NCBI GenBank assembly: GCA_028673005.1
Contig: CM054116.1
Location: 93,888,707 to 93,952,706 of the forward strand
DNA: 64,000 bases
DNA from: Tanypteryx hageni
Lineage: Eukaryota; Arthropoda; Insecta; Odonata; Petaluridae
Direction of reading: 5' to 3'
Under the pieces are notes generated by a model that was given only the letters and a program-made list of their open reading frames with translations, was not told the origin of the DNA and searched no databases. This document shows, piece by piece, positions 13,060 to 24,729 of the stretch. Made by a program: the position numbers and the translations under genes. Every line of letters starts with the position of its first letter. Position 1 is the first letter of the stretch.

Positions 13060-13935
13060 GAGGGAATCATTTCAACGAACCACGCATGTAAATTTCATCC
13101 CATTTAATGCAGCGAAATATTTTTGCGCGATCAAATTTAGGATAATATACGACAATAAAATCCCAATAAAGACCACGGTGCTGGAATTATCTTTGGCGGA
13201 AATGAGTTGATTTCCCAAAACAAAATCGAAAAGCATCGCAGATGGAATGCCAGCGAGAAAACGGAACATTTTCTTTCGGATGAAAGGCGATTGCCCTTGG
13301 ACGCCAATTGCCATTCGCTGTCGATATCAACAATTCAAAGAACCCAAAGTTTCCCCGTGTTTCACATTCTTAAACGTACGCATCGTCGTGACGTGGAAGC
13401 GGACCCTCGCTCCATTCATGCCAGTGATCCGAAAATGGCCGACGCTTTTATAGTGAGCGTATTACGGTCGCCTATGGCGGTCGGACAATCTTACCCACCG
13501 TTGACCCCGCTCCGTTTTATATGTAGTCTGCGACCTTTCTTTCACGACCGTCTGCGACGCAGGGCCCTGACATTAAGCGATCGTTTGGGGCCACGCGGCG
13601 CGTTCGTGGCGATCGATCCCGGTCTAGTGAAACAAAAAAAATCGGGAAACCGGGCTGCTCGAGGGTGTATCCCGGATAGGAGAGCGATATGGATCGGGAA
13701 GCGTTTAAGCGCTACGTTGTTTTTGTCTTCCGGAGGTTTTTGTTTGGTAGTTAACCCCCGGAAATGCATTCCAATGAGAGGCATTCTCGATGCGCGAGGT
13801 TAAGGGATCGAGGAAGTGCTCGATAGCTTTATTTATTGTCGCTCGAGGGAAGGAAGACCTCGGCGTACCGTCAAGATGACCTACCTGATCTCAGACCGCA
13901 ATGAATGGGGTCCTATTACCGGCGAGAAACGAGCC
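13060..13935. other. CpG-rich block with long chance-like open frames
   Basis: CpG density is visibly higher than in the AT-rich surroundings, especially 13380-13700. The longest frame (13207-13803, plus, 198 codons) has no recognisable domain. It overlaps other frames on both strands, as expected where TA-containing stop codons are rare. A conserved non-coding regulatory region or CpG island is possible. A genuine exon cannot be excluded from sequence alone. Confidence 0.35.
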
Positions 13936-14171
13936 GGGGTTGATTTATTGCAACTCACTACAGCAACGTATATGCGCATATACACACACATAATGGCAGG
14001 ATGCGTGCCAAAAGCAAATTTCCGGAACCGAAAATTATTATTTTTTTAGCATTCCGTGGCATTGGTGATATACTGCACGATAAAATGCAGATACTGTACG
14101 CTAAATTTAAATTCAATAGAGGATTGTCGAGCTCGTGTTACGGCTGAAAGCAAATTCCAGCATCAAAATTT

Positions 14172-14277
14172 GAAAAATTAAGTGTGCACTTTCTTATGTA
14201 TCTCCAGTAGCCATGAAAATACCTTTTTAACCTTGTTATGGCTATTGGAGATACCTAAGACAAGCACTTAATTTTTC
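14172..14277. repeat. Near-perfect 106-nt hairpin (inverted repeat)
   Basis: The two arms, about 43 and 42 nt, are separated by about 21 nt. Outer helix: AAAAATTAAGTG pairs exactly with CACTTAATTTTT. Inner helix: GTATCTCCAGTAGCCAT pairs with ATGGCTATTGGAGATAC, 17 pairs including one G-U. A partly mismatched segment lies between the helices. The shape fits either a microRNA-like precursor or a very short foldback or MITE. No target duplication is obvious and there is no protein-coding content. Confidence 0.6.
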
Positions 14278-16020
14278 AATTTTTTATATTTATTCTGAAA
14301 TAAATATAAAGTTAAGCATATTTTATGATAGGATAGCAAGAAAATACCGCAGTAGCAACAATGGAATTTTACTTTAAGGTGTATAATCACTTTGCTGCAT
14401 CGCACATGTATGTTAGATTTTGCGTTAAAGGCATAAATGTTCAAAATAAATAATTTATTCTCGAGCATTTCATTTTCAAAATGTGAAATTTTAGAATCTT
14501 CTGAGGTTCGTCGAAAGGTCGAATATTAAGGTCAAAAATAGACTTTAGGGATAAAAATTCTCATTTCTAAGATCTAAAGTTAGAAAAACGGTTGTTCTTA
14601 AATCGAGAGTTATACGCATCTAGCCCCGTAGCGGGAAATCTAGGTGTCGAACTGAAGACCGAAAGAAACACCGCTCAATGCTTTGTAAACTATAAATACA
14701 ATAATAAATTGAGTACCGAATAATAATTATATTACAATTATTACCATGTGAAATTCCAATCGAAAAACGATATTTAAAAAAATATTTACTACAAAATGTC
14801 CGTTCATGATTTGCCTGTTGCCGCCCCTTCGCTTCTGCGAACATCCGATAGTTTTCCTCACGTGATTCATTTTCCCCCGAAGTTGTGTGCTTTGCACATA
14901 ATTTCGATTTAAAGCCTCTGTCTGATCCAGACTTCCGATGGCCTTTTCTCGCGACACACTGATAAATATCTAAGGCGTAGTTGTCGCGGCGACGTCATCA
15001 TCGTCATATCAAAACTTATTTGATGTTAATATTATTCGTTGAAATTGAACTGTCATTCTAATTTTTAACCTTTTGCATCTATTTGGTATCACTTTTCAAA
15101 TATCTGTTTTTTCTATCAGTACCAAATACGTGCAACAGATGACAGCACGGTGAAGTATTTTTTCTCGACCTTGAATCGGTGGACGTCGTGACGTGACGTT
15201 AATGGAGGGCTAGATCAAATGGCGAAAAACCAATAATAATAGAAAGGAATTATGTAAAATAACTACCTTTTCGATTCAAATCACGTTTTCAAGGTTCAGT
15301 AGATATAATTATCCGCGAAATCTATTCATCTCCAACAGTTATTTTTTAAACTTAATATTCAAGGGGACAGTATTAAATAAATAAGACACAATTGAAAATT
15401 AATACTAAAACATTTGCTTTTAGAATTCCATATCTTTAGCAAATAATTATATTATTCCAAAGATACGCAAAAGAAATCGAGCTCAAAAGGGTGTAGTGAT
15501 TTTTCATGAGCATAAAATGTTTTTATTATAAAGATTTAAAATCATAACAATATTTTACTCCACTTAATTTTGTCTTTGAAGATATCTTTTCTGTTGTAAA
15601 TCCCAAATTTTTTGTTAGCTTTTCAATTTTTTGTAATTACGCTGTCGAATATGGATATTCCAGCGTTTTCTGAGATATTTTGATTCTGTTACGCGTGATT
15701 AAGACATTTATTCGTAGCTCGTGGCATCTTTGCTCTAGGAGCAGGTCTTAAAAACCGCGAAAGCTTTAAACAGAGACATTTGAAGTGCCTTATTACCGCA
15801 GTCTCCTTCGGGAATACTTTAATTGGTCACAAGCTTTCCGGTCCACGACCGAAGCTTCTTAACGAACCCGAAGCAATTTTGTTTTCCTTCTCGGCCCCTA
15901 ATGAATATGAATGAGCTCGAACAGCGAACGCCGAAAAACAAATCTCAAAAAATACGGACGGAAACCATTTTTGTTGAGGGATGAGATGAAGAGGTTCTTC
16001 TACGAGATCCGTGACGTCAC
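14278..16020. other. AT-rich stretch without a recognisable gene
   Basis: Nothing identifiable. Small GC-richer segments occur near 14800-15000 and 15780-15900. The minus-strand frames at 14620-14957 overlap each other and show no domain. Confidence 0.45.
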
Positions 16021-16680
16021 ACGAAAATGTCTTTCCCCTTTAAACCTCTCTCTCTCTAGAGAGAGAGAGAGAGAGGTGGGTAGCACGCGTTCGTTACGTT
16101 ATTCCAAAAGTATTAATATTATTACTCCGCCTCGTTCGGTTTCACTCTCGTTCTCTCATTCTCTCTCTCTCTTACATTTCGTCTTCCTCTTTCGGAAGTT
16201 GACAGGACCCTCTCTCTTTCTCACACTGGGCAAGGACGATGAGGGAAAGCGGCCATCCCGCCCTTGCCACGCCCCGATATCAGGTCTTTTTTTATATTTA
16301 ACTCCCACTTCTAATCCCCCACAATACATCCCTATCCTCTCCCTCCCCACTTTTCCCTTTGGTGTTGACCCCGTTTTGTCTCCCCTTCCTCTCGAGAAAT
16401 TCTCTCTCCCTCGCCCCCCCTCCCCAACACGCCCCCTCACTCTCTTTCTTTCTTTCTCTCCTTTCTCCCACGTTTTTTTTTCGTTTCATTTCTCCTCGGT
16501 TCATATCTCTGTTTCTTTATGCCTCTCTCTCTCGAGTCACGTTAAGGCGAAAAGGATTCCAGTGGTCGAAAGGAATTTCTCTCTTTCTCCATCTCTCTCC
16601 CCTTTGCTGTTTCACTCTTTCCACCATTTTATCTTCCCCTCACAATTCCCATTGTTTTCGATTTCGATACGCCATCGCAA
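16021..16680. repeat. Pyrimidine-rich low-complexity tract with a (CT)n/(AG)n palindrome
   Basis: The plus strand is strongly C/T-rich for about 600 bp with many CTCTCT runs. At 16045-16076 a (CT)n run passes through CTAG directly into an (AG)n run, forming a self-complementary palindrome. Open frames of 94-258 codons here (15911-16687 plus, and others on both strands) encode only Ser/Leu/Pro- or Arg/Glu/Gly-rich low-complexity peptides and are not credible genes. The GAGAG runs could bind a GAGA-factor-like protein if this is an insect, which is an inference. Confidence 0.65.
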
Positions 16681-17240
16681 GAATTAGTCACCCATCCTTA
16701 TATATATATATATGCTTACGGCGGGTGATGCATGCGTGTTCCCCCACGCATTGATATTTCCAGATGAAAAAGCTGTTATTCTCGGAGCATAAATAAACAT
16801 CGGGAGAATTTAAAAGCCCGTTTTCATTTCGCGTCTCGAATATGTACTCCTCTCCCGCCATTACGAACGCCATTTAAAAGAACCATTAATAAACATAAAG
16901 ATTTAACGGCCCTGTCTCGCCGCGTCTTCTTTCTTCGGCGCGAACGTTTGCGATTAAGCTCCACTCCGGAGAAACAATGATAAAAGGGGGGCGAGGCCCG
17001 GACGAAACGCTTTCGTCGTTTCGCGGTCGGTGCAACATGTTACTGGAGTTCTACGAAAAAATCCCTCTCCTCCTCACGGTCGATGCATTTCGTTTAATTT
17101 TCCAGTTAATTTGCACTTTCCGTTTTATTATGCCTCGGAAGAATGGCGGAAAAAAATATCTCTGCACCTGATTAGCGCGTGCCGTAAACACGTTTTCTTT
17201 TGCATCGGAAGACTGACATTTTTGTGAACTTAGAACTTTC
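16681..17240. other. Short TA run and CpG-richer block
   Basis: A short (TA)n run is at about 16699-16712. From about 16880 to 17225 the sequence becomes CpG-richer with T-rich stretches (TTTATTAT, TTTAATTTT) that resemble homeodomain-type sites. Frames at 16977-17227 have no recognisable product. A regulatory element is possible but not demonstrated. Confidence 0.3.
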
Positions 17241-17642
17241 GCATTGTCGGGGACCGATACTACAGACTTTCTCCTGCAGGTTTTAGGGCCTATCTAATTT
17301 TCGACTGTCACGGCCATAAATTCATAGAGATGCTGTTTTGTTAATTTTTTTCGGCTATGATTAGGTTTTGTACGGCAATTAAAAACATGAGTTTCGGTCA
17401 TTCTCTCCGAGAAAATGCAAACAGTGACAATGCATAGCCTGCTAGCAATCTCTCCAGTGGGTGAATTGTTTTTTTAAATAAGAATTTTTAGTCAATTAGC
17501 TGTTACTTATAAATAAGTCAAAGGTGAAGGGGCACGAATCAGAACATAGAAAATAATTATTTGATAGGGCTATCCCAATATTGGCAAGTATTCTGTGTGG
17601 GGCTCCCTTAACATTGGCCACCAAATTAGTCTTTCCTTGCAG

Positions 17643-17785
17643 GGATGTCGACGCGCAGATCCCAGGGCGATCGTCCCAATTCGGCGTATCCTAGGAACAG
17701 CTCTGCAGATAGAATTAAACGAACTTACTATAGAAAAGAATGCGTAACATTAAATGAATCGTCATTTGATGTCTTTATTAATTAA
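17643..17785 (+). CDS. Weak candidate exon (46 codons), unrecognised
   Basis: A pyrimidine-rich run ending TTTCCTTGCAG provides a textbook splice acceptor directly before this GC-richer patch. An ATG at 17645 opens a 46-codon frame that starts MSTRRSQGDRPNSAYP and ends at a TAA at 17783-17785. I do not recognise the peptide. Candidate internal donors (GTATCC near 17696, GTAACA near 17744) are poor. Only about 65 bp is GC-rich, and the rest of the frame is AT-rich and probably not coding. This is speculative and listed because it is one of two patches with splice-like context. Confidence 0.15.
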
Positions 17786-20700
17786 GGCAGGAATATTTTT
17801 GCTATTCATCCTTTCCGTCTTAAAATATAATTCGTTGAGTTTATTTCAGTTATCCATTTAAGAGAAACTTCCATCGACAGTCAGATAAATGTCGTAATGA
17901 TGGTGGGTTTCGCGCGGGGGCGGATCCAGACGTTTTCCTGCGGAGGAGTGATTCGAGTGATTTTTCATAAACACCTGCCAGTCATTGGGAAATTAAATAT
18001 TATTCATTGCACAAGTTGATCATTCATCAGCTACAAAACTTTCTATTTTAAATTCATGTAGAATTAGAGGCATGATATTAGAAATGAAATCCAACTGCCT
18101 CAAATCTTTTTGCGTTATTGTGTTACTTCTTTTAATTCTCATGCTTATTAGAAATTTGCTCATTAATGTGAAGAACATAAGGTATAACTCCAAAGATAAA
18201 AGGGAGGACTTTTCCTTTACTATGAAGGAATAGTATCCAAAAAAAGACTAGATGTTGTAGTTTCTGTACTCTTAAAAGTTGAATTTTTTATTTCACAATA
18301 TAATAAAAATATTTCAGTATAAATTATACACGAAATTTTCAATGAATTTAAATATTTCTGCCAGATTAGCGATGGTGTAGTTCATCAATCAATCTGTGTG
18401 CATGCAATTTAAGCTCGTCGTCATATTTTTCGGAAAGATATTTTAATATAATCGATGTTCACCTAAAGGTTTCAATTCTTCGATGTGAAAATAAGCTCCT
18501 CTTATTGCACACATTATTACATAACAAAATGCTTATTACTGTTAAATTTTGATTCTTAACTTTTTTATGAAATGAGAAAACTGACAACGAAAATCAACTC
18601 ACTTTTCTTTATGTATTAAACGTTATCATTAGTTAGTTTTGGTAATGTCGTACTTTATGACAGGGGAAACAGTTGTATACAAGAATTGGTTTGGGCTCAT
18701 GTTTGCATGTAAACATTTTCTATTCTTTTATCCTCCGTATAGATACGGGTCAAAGTTTGCTCGAGTGTATTTAATTTTAGTTTTAGGAAAAACGAAAAGT
18801 TAAATATAAAAAATAGAGGTACTTACTTATTTAAAAAATCTATTTCGTTCCGTAATTTTCTATTTTTTTACATATGAAAATTCCAATTGCGGTCTACAGG
18901 AAAAAAAGTTGCTCATTACTCATCCAAAGCAATTTGCTCGGATAAATATCAGTTTTATGGAATGATGTCTGCAAAATACGAGGCAAACCGAATCGCATTA
19001 GATTCACACATTGTATGCTCAACAATGAATTCAACAGGCACAAAATCATGTAAAACACACACATCTATATATTAAGTGTGTTTGTCAGTGTGTCAGTAAA
19101 ATATAGTTTATGCGTTTTGTTTTTAATCTTTATAATTAACGTTAGACGACATCGCCTTCGATTTCATCGTGACTGTTACGTAACCTCTGCATATAAATCC
19201 CTTGAATAGTTCGCAATATTAATTTTTACTACTTAAGATACTTAAGTTCATAATTAGGTATAGTTATTTTCCTGTTTAAAAACATTCATTCAAACGTTCT
19301 ACCGCAGAAATGTCCCAGATGTACAAAGTGAAATCATCATACAGGAATGAAATTCCTACATTAGGAGTGTTTGATGATGTCCACATCTTTATTAATTTCT
19401 CTGTTATCTTTACGAGAAACATTTTGTTTTAACCATATATTATTTTCAATTTCTAAATGCCATCGTTCAAGAATCTCAATCCGGTACCTTAACGAATATC
19501 GGCTCGTTATCAAAGTGTCAAGTAGAAATTCGAAGAGGAAAGTTGAATTGATGAACTCATCATGTTTTTAAATTTCCCTATCGAGTGGGGCTAAGATCAT
19601 GGTGTATGAACGACTAATCTCATTTTCTATCTCTTCCAAGTAGGTCTCATGAATATATGTGTACTTGAAAAAGTCATCAGGTTGACACATTTGAATAAAT
19701 TGGTAAGCGTTTGTCCTTTATTTCCAATGCCTCTGGTTAAACCTCAATCGTGTCCTCAAAACAATACCTTTCCATTCCTCGTTTCTGTCGCATCGCCGTT
19801 CAGTTCAGTTTCAGCCTCCTATCAGACGTCGGTTGAAACTCTCTTCTGAACCTGTCTCTTTACCTTGACCGCGAGGCCAGGGTCAGCGTGTAGAACCGTG
19901 GCCAAGACAGAATACCACACCCATTCGAAACTGGGCTCAGTGATTGCTCGCTATCAGTACTGCAATTGAGTGAATATGGATCGCCCTTGTTAATTTTAAA
20001 GGTTTCCCAACGCGGCAGTTATGTACAGCATATTTAATTGTAAGAAGCAATTTTTACCTTCGGATAAATTTAATGCTTTGGAGTTGTGTCAAACCAGGTG
20101 TGTGATTGTTTTGAAGAGATGAATATTAGAGAAAAAAATATTTCACCGCTATGCGCAAATGTATTTAAGATTGTTGCTAATAGGTTGTTCTGCTTTGTGA
20201 GACTCATTCGTTTAGTTTTCGCGTCAGTCTCAAACGATCGTCTCATGACCGATCGGAATTTCAATTTCAGTTATAAAAAACTGTGTTCGGTAACGCTGAT
20301 AATTTTCCCATATTTTGGAAGTGAATATATATTAAGTAATTCTCACGCTCATTTCTACGTGATCGTAACATGTTTTTGAAAATTCTACAGAATAAGTTTT
20401 AATTTAAATCTATGTTGGTCTAAGTACATTTATCTCTTTTAAATATGTGTTCATTAATTAAAAAATAGGAAGTTTATAGTAATGAGTCGTATTAATGAAT
20501 AATTTTATCGAAAGCGTATCGTGCTTTAATTACAACCGTTTGATATTCAAATCAATAAATTTCCGATGTTAATAGCTTACCGTTAAGTATACATTAATTG
20601 GACAGTGATTTCCGCCGTTCTATAATTACACTGAATTCCTTCTACTTAGCCGCTGTCTCGTTACTGGAGCGTTTAAAAAACTTCCCATGGAATCATAGCG

Positions 20701-20990
20701 AAAGGATGCAAAGAAACAATGGAGTGGAGAGAATTAGAATCGATGAGAGGAAATAATGAAGGCATCGAGCTAGGCTTAGTGTTCTCGCGTTTTACGCAAC
20801 GGATTAAATATAGTTCGAATACTATCATTAATTAATTTCTTTTGAAAACTTAGGGTTACACTTGCGACAAGGAGTGGAGAAATTATAAAGGTAAGAAAGC
20901 GATCGAGTGATTTGTAAAATTAAGAACTTACATAGGAAGATGAGAAAAAGAAAGGAAAAATTGCCGAAATAGTATAAAAAGTTTTGCCAA
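17786..20990. other. AT-rich stretch without a recognisable gene
   Basis: No gene, RNA or transposon terminus recognised. Plus frames at 18887-19075, 19371-19571, 19649-19849 and 20086-20379 are 62-97 codons long without domains, and no convincing splice sites flank them. Confidence 0.45.
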
Positions 20991-21600
20991 GGACAAAAAT
21001 CTTACTTAGAAAGTAATGCGGTAAGAGAGAGAGAGGAATGAGGAAAAACCGAAAAAAATGGTGAGAAGATGGAGAGAGAGAGGAGAGAAAAGAGAGAGGA
21101 AAGAAGAGAAGGGAGAGAAGAGAGAGGGGGGAGAAAAAAGAGAGGGGGAGAAAAGAGAGGGGGGAGAAAAGAGAGGGAGAGAAAAGAGAGGGGAATTGGG
21201 AGGATAAGGAGAAAATCGCGTAAATGGAGAGGAGTGGGATAGGGCGAGAGAGAGGAGAGAGGGTGGGAGAGATGAGGGGGTTTGAAGGGAGAAAAAGGAT
21301 CGACGAAAGGAGAGACGGGGAGGAGATATTAAAGAGAGTAAAAGAAGAGAGAGGAGGGAGATGAGAAATGAAAAAGGTGGAATGGCGATTAAGACAGGGT
21401 GAGGAGGTGGAGGGAAAAACGCCCGAAAATAGAATTGATAAGTGTAGGAAGGAAACCCGTGTACGTCTGGTTAATTTTTTTTAAAGAATCGTGTGCAGAG
21501 GAAAGTTGGAAAGGAGGAGGAAGGAGAGAAATGGAGAGGCTAATGTGGGAGAAAGAAGGGGAGAGGTGTGGGCAGCGTGGTGGTTGAGGGCGGGGAAATT
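20991..21600. repeat. Purine-rich low-complexity tract with imperfect AGAGAGGGGGAGAAAA repeats
   Basis: The plus strand is almost entirely A/G for several hundred bases. Between about 21110 and 21195 a unit of roughly AGAGAGGGGGGAGAAAA recurs about five times with small length changes, giving a minisatellite-like core. Frames on either strand here are Arg/Glu/Gly- or Ser/Pro/Leu-rich shadows. Confidence 0.65.
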
Positions 21601-22220
21601 TTTTAAGAGCGTGCCGCTGATGGAGGGGTGACAATGGAGAGTGAACTCTCCTGCCGTTCTGCTCCACCTTATTCCACTTGGCAGGCTTTGGCGCCCGTTG
21701 GCTTCGCTCTCGGTAGCCTGGGATGCGGGGAGACTGGCCTCGCGGTATTGGGCAGGGAGTGGGATTCGAATGGGTTGGGAAGGGGAGGGAGGTGATAGAA
21801 GGAGAAGGGGACGGGAGAAAGGAATGCGAGGAGCTGGGAGGGAAGGAGAGGGGGTGGCAGTGAGGGAAAGTGCTGCAGAGTCTGCTCCAAAGCACGTAGA
21901 TATATGGCGGGAATACCTGAATTCAGACCGCTGCTTAAGCGGCCGTCGCAAAACACCGGTTTTTTTAATGCAGTGCCGAATAATGACGTCAAAAATTATG
22001 GATATGTAGTTCTGAAAGCTATATCACAAAATTTATATGTATAAGGATGGATTAATTTCACCGTTAATAATTTTATCGCGATGCCTATAAATCGTTTTAA
22101 AAAATTATAACATTTTAAAAATAATGATCGAAGTAAATTCATTAATAACTACTGTAGTGCTCCGTTATTTCAGAAAAAAAGCACTTCAACTGAGTTGCTT
22201 CAAGTATCTGTAAGATTATT
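21601..22220. other. GC-richer then AT-rich stretch, no recognised gene
   Basis: Frames of up to 168 codons on both strands at 21389-22009 overlap the purine-rich tract and contain only low-complexity or unrecognised sequence. No splice-site pair or domain supports them. 22010-22220 is AT-rich. Confidence 0.4.
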
Positions 22221-22224
22221 TTTA

Positions 22225-23113
22225 GGCTGGTTTCCAAGGGAAACAGCCTTATGAAATGGTCCTGCATGTGTACGTGTGTGCTCCCTACTAGCAACTTTTT
22301 CACCAATGTACCGATTTTCATGAAACTTGGTATGAGTCTCGTGCTGCCAGGGCCCACCTCTGGGCTATATTTTATTTGGCGAAGATTGAAGTCCCGGGTT
22401 CGATTCCAGGAACGTTTTTCCCCATTCTTTTACATAGGAAGTCTCAAATCCATCGTGCAGAGATGTTTTCTTTAATAATTAAAAAATTTTGAAATTGTGA
22501 TATCGGAGCGAGGTTTGTACTGTTCTAAGGGGGATAAAATGTAGATCCTAATTCTTATAGCAAAATTTTAACAATTGATCGTATTTTCATGAATTTCTAC
22601 AAAACATAATGTTTTTGCGTTTTAAATCGCAATTTATCGGATTGTTGCAAAGGAGACGATTATTACCGAATTCGGCTTGAGCATAGACGAGTGAACAAAT
22701 GGGTTATTTTCTTTTCCATTCGACTACCCTTCAGCAATGGACAGTTGATCCATACATATTAGCGTATAAACAGTAACATTTATTAAATTCGCTTATTTAA
22801 AAAAATAGATGCAAAATATAATGTCAGAAAGAGATTTTGATATTTTTTTAGTATTTTAAACCTGATAATGCTCTATTAATTTGTTTTCCAATTTTTCTCT
22901 ATCATTGATAAACTATGAACCATTTATGGTATGAGAATTCCTTGGAATGACTAACACATACTGAAACATTTCCTGTCAATGTAAGTAATCAATTGGGGAC
23001 GTCAACTTTGGGAAACCAGCCTGCATTAGTCCTGGTTTGGACTTCCTGTTAGTTCAAGGATGAGTCATAATTGTTTCAGCATTTGCTGAATGGAAATAAT
23101 AAAAAGATCAATC
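22225..23113 (+). repeat. Dispersed repeat R-B, copy 2, with retroposon-like tail
   Basis: It aligns with R-B copy 1 at 7781-8310. It keeps CCCGGGTTCGATTCCAGG at about 22394-22411, including a perfect B-box-like GGTTCGATTCC. The two copies are collinear to the GTTGATC motif at about 22750. Here about 260 bp then intervenes before the match resumes at GAAACCAGCCTG near 23012, so either this copy gained an insertion or copy 1 lost sequence. The repeat appears to end in AATAATAAAAAG plus (ATCA)n at about 23097-23116, a retroposon-type 3' tail. A SINE or a non-LTR 3' fragment are the alternatives. Confidence 0.55.
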
Positions 23114-23125
23114 AATCGTTTACAG

Positions 23126-24393
23126 CAGCGGTTCTCAAACATAATGAAATTGCTATCTCCTTTAAGGCAGTCGGTCTTATTGCAACCCTCTTATCCTCAT
23201 CCATCTACTAATAAATACACAAGAGAGGAAAGATGAACACGTCATGCAAAGCAGAGGCGTTTTTAAACGAATTATGTAATCATGTTAAATAACTAAATCT
23301 ACAACTTTTCTTTGAAACCATATTTGATATGACTAATATTTTTTCTACGAGATATGACGAGGAGTTCATTTTTTGCTCATAGAAAGTTGGCACTCCTGCT
23401 TGGGTAAAGATGGTATTCCTGCTTGCGTTATGTGAGCCATTTATCTCATTTCCCTCTGTTCAAAAAGTCCATAGAACCAAACTTCATGAAAATCTCAATT
23501 GTTTCGAAGATGATACAGGCGAACAGACGGGCACGACCAGAACATAAGGCATTCATTTGTTTGCTTATTGTAAAGAACGCCTGCTTATGTAGTATTAATT
23601 TCAAAGTATTATATATATTTATTCAATTTGAGCTAAATTTAATGTTAATTCCAAATACCGTATTGGCTCGATTGATATTTTTTTATGTAAGCCGAAAAAT
23701 CCATACTTAAAATCGCAGCGGGAGATATCTTCTGTTCCTCCCCTCCCTCCTTTCTCCCGGAAAAAATATTTTTTCTCGCATCTCCTGAAAGTAATTATAC
23801 ATAAGAGATAGCTCTATAATCGCACTAATAGTCATACATAAAATTAAAAAATAAAACAAAAACTTTCTCTTCGCGATCTCCCAGGGCAGAAGTGGGCAAA
23901 CTTTTCAAGCCGCGATCCCCTTTTCCTTCATTTAATTAGTTGCGATTCCCGTCCATCGGTTTAATTACATACTGGCTAAAATCTGGTTAAGAATATCTAG
24001 TTCTACTATTTCCAAGAAAACAGAGGATACATTTTTGTCACATTAATTCAAAAAATCATCGATAATGGTACTTAGAAAAATAATTATTAAGTGATGAAAC
24101 ATATAAATGTATTCATAATGAGGTGGATGAGCCCTATTTTCCAGTTGCGGACGCCCGAGTCAGACGTTTGAGTGCACACGTATTTTGAAAAATGCGCGAC
24201 GAGCTGGCTTTGCCCAACGCCATCTGTTAACAGTCATAACAACATTCAAACCAACTGAATTGTATTTTATTTTATAAAAGATAATTTGAGGGATATGTAT
24301 TTTTCAGTTCGCGACTCCTGTTTGGACCTTCGCGACTCGCAGTTTGACCACCCCTGCCCCAGGATGTCGAGATCCGCAGTTCCGGAACCTTTG
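23126..24393. mobile_element. hAT-like relic interrupted by a second hAT element
   Basis: The left terminus CAGCGGTTCTCAAAC is the classic animal hAT (Charlie/ZBED type) terminal repeat. A degraded right terminus, GCAGTTCCGGAACCTTTG, at about 24376-24393 matches the inverted pattern expected (GTTTGAGAACCGCTG). The element is split by the complete hAT at 23887-24356. Removing that insert joins CTCCCAGGG to ATGTCGAGATCCGCAG, consistent with one right-end subterminal region. The flanks GTTTACAG and TTAAACAA do not form a clear 8-bp duplication, so the right boundary is uncertain. No transposase sequence was recognised inside. Confidence 0.45.
23887..24356. mobile_element. 470-bp non-autonomous hAT element nested in an older hAT
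   Basis: Left end CAGAAGTGGGCAAACTTTTC; reverse strand of the right end CAGGGGTGGTCAAACTGCGA. Both follow the hAT pattern CAGRGGTGG-CAAAC, with subterminal CGCGA blocks. The flanking octamers TCCCAGGG (23879-23886) and CCCCAGGA (24357-24364) match at 6 of 8 positions, which fits a mutated 8-bp hAT target duplication. No coding sequence is recognisable. It was probably mobilised by an unrelated full-length hAT transposase. Confidence 0.7.
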
Positions 24394-24729
24394 TTAAACA
24401 ATGATCACTTTTCAAAAGTTTTACGAGAATTTGTTTACTAGTGAAAAATGTTGGAGAGGTGGGCACAGAAAAATGGGTTGCTGGTGCTTTGTTTACAGAA
24501 TGTTACTGAAGGAGCTTACGCAGAAATTTGCAAGATGATCCATCATGTGCATATAGTAATTAAATATGGTAGATGTGCTGTATGATATGCTGATAGCATT
24601 CGTGACAAATGATGAAAACTAGTTCGAATAAATTTACCGTTCCTCTTATCGCATAAAGTTACAAATTTGAAGATAACACGATCTTGAGAAATAGTTAATT
24701 CAGACAAACAAATTACTTTAATACGTATA

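Noticed and set aside
13207..13803. 198-codon plus-strand open frame
   Set aside because: CpG-rich region with simultaneous frames on other phases and the opposite strand. No domain recognised and no start or splice context, so treated as a chance frame.
15911..16687. 258-codon plus-strand open frame
   Set aside because: Most of it is translation of a pyrimidine-rich tract (Ser/Leu/Pro/Phe repeats), so low-complexity and not a gene.
21114..21192. G-quadruplex potential of the GGGGGG-containing purine repeats
   Set aside because: G-runs are separated by loops of 11 or more bases, beyond the usual quadruplex pattern. Described only as a low-complexity repeat.
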